Position numbers and translations under genes: made by a program. This document shows positions 5,991 to 8,476 of a stretch of DNA of 8,476 bases, one piece after another. Under the pieces are notes generated by a model. It did no database searches. It saw nothing but the letters and a program-made list of their open reading frames with translations, and had not been told where the DNA came from. This DNA is from Lachnospiraceae bacterium (lineage in GTDB: Bacteria > Bacillota > Clostridia > Lachnospirales > Lachnospiraceae), in the NCBI GenBank assembly GCA_017477005.1, contig JAFUXY010000463.1:1-8476 (forward strand), in the 5' to 3' direction. Position 1 is the stretch's first letter. Each line of letters begins with the position of its first letter.

Positions 5991-7226
5991 ATGAAGCGGA
6001 TTGTGGTTGTCGGGGGCGGTCCGGCGGGGATGATGGCGGCCATTGCGGCCGCATCGAATCCCGAACACCGCGTGTTTCTGCTCGAGCAGAATGAAAAGCT
6101 CGGGAAAAAATTGTATATTACCGGCAAAGGCCGGGGAAATTTCACCAACGCAGCAGACATGGATCGCTTTTTGGAAGAGACAATCTCCAATCCGCGCTTT
6201 CTGTATGCTGCGTTCTACCAATTTTCGAACCAGGATCTCCTCGCGTTTTTGGAGGAAAATGGATTGAAGTGGAAGGAAGAACGGGGAGGGAGGATCTTTC
6301 CGGTCTCCGATCACGCTTCGGATATTACGAAGGCGTTGGAAAAGGCGCTGCGAAAGGCCGGTGTGAAGATCCGGCTGCAAACAAAGGTGACGGAGCCTGT
6401 GATGGAAAGTCCCAAAAAAGTCTGCGGCGTGCGGCTTTCTTCGGGAGAGGTCATGCCCGCGGAAGCGGTGGTTATAGCGACCGGTGGCCTGTCGTATAAG
6501 ACGACTGGTTCTACCGGGGACGGGCTTCGGATGGCGGAGGCACTGGGGCTGGCCGTCAAAGAACCCTGTCCGGCGCTGGTTCCGCTTGAGGTAGCGGACA
6601 AAGAGCTATTGTCTCTGCAGGGCCTTTCGCTGAAAAACGTCTCGTTTTGCCTGTCGGCTCAGAGAAAAAAGTGCTTCGAAGGCTTTGGGGAAATACTGTT
6701 TACCCATTTCGGCATATCGGGGCCGATCGTGCTTTCTGCGTCTTCGGTGCTGGCCAGGCGGCTGCATCAGGGAGAAGCCTTTTCCGCGGCCATTGATTTC
6801 AAGCCTGCTGTCGAGGCGGCTACGCTTGATGCGCGCCTGCAGAGGTTGATCCAAACCCACCACAAAAAAAGCGCGGCTCATTTTTTTGACGAGTTGATGC
6901 CCGCCAAAATCCGTCCTCTTTTGGTCGAACGCGCCCAAATGGAACCGGCGCAACGGATCGGGGATATTACGAAGGTGCAAAGGCAGCGGATACTCGAGCT
7001 GTTGAAGTGCTTTCTCTTTACTGTAAAGGGAAGCAGAGGCTTCTCGGAGGCCATTATCACGCAGGGCGGCGTCAGCGTGAAAGAAATTCAGCCGTCGACC
7101 ATGCGGTCGAAACGGATCGAGGGGCTGTCCTTTGCCGGAGAGGTTTTGGATGTGGACGCGCTGACGGGAGGTTACAATCTGCAGATTGCGTTTTCTACCG
7201 GGTATTTAGCCGGACGGAACGCGTGA
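5991..7226 (+). CDS. FAD-dependent NAD(P)-type oxidoreductase of the HI0933/YhiN/BaiN family
   Basis: 411-residue flavoprotein of the HI0933 family (COG2081). Seen: the dinucleotide-binding GGGPAGMMAAIAAA (8-21); EKLGKKLYITGKGRGNFTN (35-53), highly characteristic of the family; EERGGRIFPVSD (96-107); VVIATGGLSYKTTGSTGDG (160-178); LFTHFGISGP (236-245); QGGVSVKEIQPSTM (358-371); and the C-terminal FAD-contacting GEVLDVDALTGGYNLQIAF (383-401). The frame is open further upstream (an ATG at 5934 lies inside pnp), but ATG 5991 puts the Rossmann strand KRIVVVGGG at the N-terminus as expected. No Shine-Dalgarno is visible before it. The pnp stop is four bases away, so translation is probably coupled to pnp. 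Members have been annotated as aminoacetone oxidases or linked to bile-acid reduction (BaiN); the physiological substrate is unclear for most, and the sequence does not reveal it here. Confidence 0.93.
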   Translation: MKRIVVVGGGPAGMMAAIAAASNPEHRVFLLEQNEKLGKKLYITGKGRGNFTNAADMDRFLEETISNPRFLYAAFYQFSNQDLLAFLEENGLKWKEERGGRIFPVSDHASDITKALEKALRKAGVKIRLQTKVTEPVMESPKKVCGVRLSSGEVMPAEAVVIATGGLSYKTTGSTGDGLRMAEALGLAVKEPCPALVPLEVADKELLSLQGLSLKNVSFCLSAQRKKCFEGFGEILFTHFGISGPIVLSASSVLARRLHQGEAFSAAIDFKPAVEAATLDARLQRLIQTHHKKSAAHFFDELMPAKIRPLLVERAQMEPAQRIGDITKVQRQRILELLKCFLFTVKGSRGFSEAIITQGGVSVKEIQPSTMRSKRIEGLSFAGEVLDVDALTGGYNLQIAFSTGYLAGRNA

Positions 7227-7294
7227 AAGAAGATTTGAAATCCGGTTTGTCCTGTTGGTGGGTGGATTTTTATATGTTTAAGGAGGAATCAACT
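7227..7294 (+). other. Short gap between the flavoprotein gene and cmk
   Basis: AAATCC (7238-7243) can pair with GGATTT (7264-7269) around a 20-base loop, followed by TTATATGTTT. A six-pair stem with a long loop is too weak to call a terminator. TTGTCC (7247-7252), 18 bases, TATATG (7271-7276) is a poor promoter candidate with two mismatches in each hexamer. The only firm element is the cmk ribosome binding site at 7280-7286. Transcription most likely passes through from pnp. Confidence 0.3.
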
Positions 7295-7972
7295 ATGTCT
7301 CATGCGGTGAATATAGCGATCGACGGACCGGCTGGCGCCGGAAAAAGTACGATCGCGAAGCGGCTGGCGGCGGAGTTGGGCTATATATATGTGGATACAG
7401 GCGCCATGTATCGCGCCTTGGCGCTGTACTTCCTGGAGCACAGCGTTTTTTTGGACGATGAGGCGGCAATCGAGTCGGTCTTGCCGCAGATTTCTGTGTC
7501 GTTGGGCTACCAGGATGGGGCGCAGCGGGTCTATTTGAATGAAGAGGATGTTTCAGACCGCATCCGGAAGGAAGAGATCGGCAATGCAGCCAGCAAAACC
7601 AGCGCTTACCCCAAGGTGCGCGAAAAGCTGCTGTCTTTACAGCGGAATCTGGCAGAGGAAAACGACTGCATCATGGACGGGCGGGATATTGGCAGCTTTG
7701 TCTTGCCGAATGCAGAGGTCAAGATCTTTTTGACGGCGAGTGTGGAGGTGCGCGCCAAGCGGCGGTTTGACGAGCTGAAGGAGAAAGGCGAAGCGGCGGA
7801 GCTTTCTCAGATCGCGGAGGATATTCGCGTCCGCGATGAGCAGGACATGAATCGCAGCGTTGCGCCGCTCGTGCAGGCGGAAGACGCGGTGCTCCTGGAT
7901 TCCTCCGGCCTTTCGATCGACGAGGTAGTGGCCGCCATTCATAGGATTATCGCCGAAAGGCGTACAGCATGA
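7295..7972 (+). CDS. cmk: Cytidylate (CMP/dCMP) kinase
   Basis: Cmk phosphorylates CMP and dCMP with ATP, feeding CTP/dCTP pools and salvaging CMP from RNA decay and lipid synthesis. The 225 residues match family length. Seen: P-loop IAIDGPAGAGKSTIAKRLA (7-25); YVDTGAMYRALAL (32-44); IMDGRDIGSFVLPNAEVKIFL (126-146), with R130/D131 at the substrate-binding RD pair; lid arginines around RAKRR (153-157); and RDEQDMNRSVAPL (180-192), with R180, D184 and R187 matching CMP-binding residues of E. coli Cmk. The frame is open from 7007, but ATG 7295 is chosen because AAGGAGG (7280-7286) lies eight bases upstream and the P-loop follows at the normal distance; the ATG at 7274 precedes that site. It lies 68 bases after the flavoprotein gene and its TGA overlaps the ispH ATG. 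CMP is also one starting point for recycling PNPase products, which suits the operon. Confidence 0.97.
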   Translation: MSHAVNIAIDGPAGAGKSTIAKRLAAELGYIYVDTGAMYRALALYFLEHSVFLDDEAAIESVLPQISVSLGYQDGAQRVYLNEEDVSDRIRKEEIGNAASKTSAYPKVREKLLSLQRNLAEENDCIMDGRDIGSFVLPNAEVKIFLTASVEVRAKRRFDELKEKGEAAELSQIAEDIRVRDEQDMNRSVAPLVQAEDAVLLDSSGLSIDEVVAAIHRIIAERRTA

Positions 7973-8476
7973 AGGTAATCACGGCTTCTACGGCCGGGTT
8001 CTGTTTCGGCGTGAAGCGGGCTGTGGATCTGGCGAAGCAAGCGGCCGCGGACAACGAGCACGGCGTGCTGACCTATGGTCCTTTGATCCACAATGCGTCG
8101 GTGATCGCGGATTTAGAGAAGCGGAATATCCGGGCCGTCGATCCGGAGGACGATGCGCCGTCCGATTCAGAGGAAAACACGATCTTGATTCGGGCGCATG
8201 GAGTTGGACGGGAGACGGAGAGGCAGCTTAAAGAAAGCTATGGGAAGGTCGTGGACGCAACCTGTCCTTTCGTCAAAAAAATTCATCAGATTGTCGCCGA
8301 GGAATCGGAAAAGGGCTGGACAATCATCATTATCGGATCGCCCAATCACCCCGAAGTGATAGGAATTTCCGGTTGGACGAACGGGGATTATTATGTAGTT
8401 GAAAATGTTTCAGATGCTGAAAAACTCCCTTTTTTCGGGGATCAGAGGGTCTGTGTAGTGGCGCAGACGACCTTTC
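7969..8476 (+). CDS. ispH: 4-hydroxy-3-methylbut-2-enyl diphosphate reductase (IspH/LytB), 5' part, cut by window end
   Basis: IspH is the [4Fe-4S] enzyme that makes IPP and DMAPP in the last step of the MEP isoprenoid pathway. Translation from ATG 7969 stays open to the window edge, giving 169 of roughly 280 or more residues. Seen: AGFCFGVKRAVDLA (9-22) with cluster ligand C12; YGPLIHNASV (36-45) with H41; IRAHGVG (74-80) with H77; DATCPFVKK (96-104) with cluster ligand C99; NHPEV (126-130) with H127 and E129; and AQTT (165-168). These match E. coli C12, H41, H74, C96, H124, E126 and T167. The third cluster cysteine would lie beyond the window. The start overlaps the cmk stop as ATGA, with no good Shine-Dalgarno just upstream, implying translational coupling. 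In many Clostridia IspH is fused to ribosomal S1 domains; whether it is here cannot be seen. Confidence 0.96.
   Translation, partial: MKVITASTAGFCFGVKRAVDLAKQAAADNEHGVLTYGPLIHNASVIADLEKRNIRAVDPEDDAPSDSEENTILIRAHGVGRETERQLKESYGKVVDATCPFVKKIHQIVAEESEKGWTIIIIGSPNHPEVIGISGWTNGDYYVVENVSDAEKLPFFGDQRVCVVAQTTF

Noticed and set aside
7247..7276. Possible internal promoter before cmk
   Set aside because: TTGTCC-18-TATATG has two mismatches in each hexamer and no extended -10; it may be chance in an AT-rich gap.

Overview
The window looks like a chromosomal housekeeping segment from a low-to-moderate GC Firmicute, most likely a member of the Clostridia and possibly Lachnospiraceae-like. This is inferred from gene order (ribF ... 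rpsO-pnp, then an HI0933-type flavoprotein, cmk and ispH), strong AGGAGG-type ribosome binding sites, sigma-A-type promoters, and a secreted protein joining SH3b domains to a C-terminal SleB/CwlJ-type cell wall hydrolase domain. All recognised genes lie on the + strand. No mobile element, tRNA, rRNA or CRISPR array is visible.

Layout. Positions 2-796 hold the 3' part of ribF (FMN/FAD synthesis), cut by the window edge. A 237-base gap follows, with a near-consensus extended -10 promoter and a structured leader of about 160 nt. These lead into a 749-residue secreted cell wall hydrolase (1034-3283): signal peptide, two SH3b-like domains, a very long charged low-complexity linker containing a recent-looking 63-bp tandem duplication, and a SleB-type catalytic domain. 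A second gap (3284-3554) carries a second extended -10 promoter and a leader of about 209 nt for rpsO (ribosomal protein S15). The leader has a bulged stem and two mutually exclusive hairpins, as would suit autogenous control. rpsO (3555-3821) is followed by an intercistronic hairpin and pnp (3905-5986, polynucleotide phosphorylase). Four bases later comes a FAD-dependent HI0933-family oxidoreductase (5991-7226), then cmk (7295-7972, CMP kinase), which overlaps the start of ispH (7969 to window end, last enzyme of the MEP isoprenoid pathway) by four bases.

How they fit together. rpsO to ispH is probably one transcription unit driven mainly from the promoter at 3311-3339, since no convincing intrinsic terminator is seen inside it. 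It groups translation (S15), RNA decay (PNPase), nucleotide supply (Cmk) and isoprenoid synthesis (IspH). The hydrolase is the odd member: it sits with its own promoter and leader between ribF and rpsO, which are neighbours in many Firmicutes.

I found no clear novel multi-gene system. The points most worth a second look are the two structured leaders, the rpsO-pnp hairpin, and the charge-segregated, repeat-bearing linker of the hydrolase.
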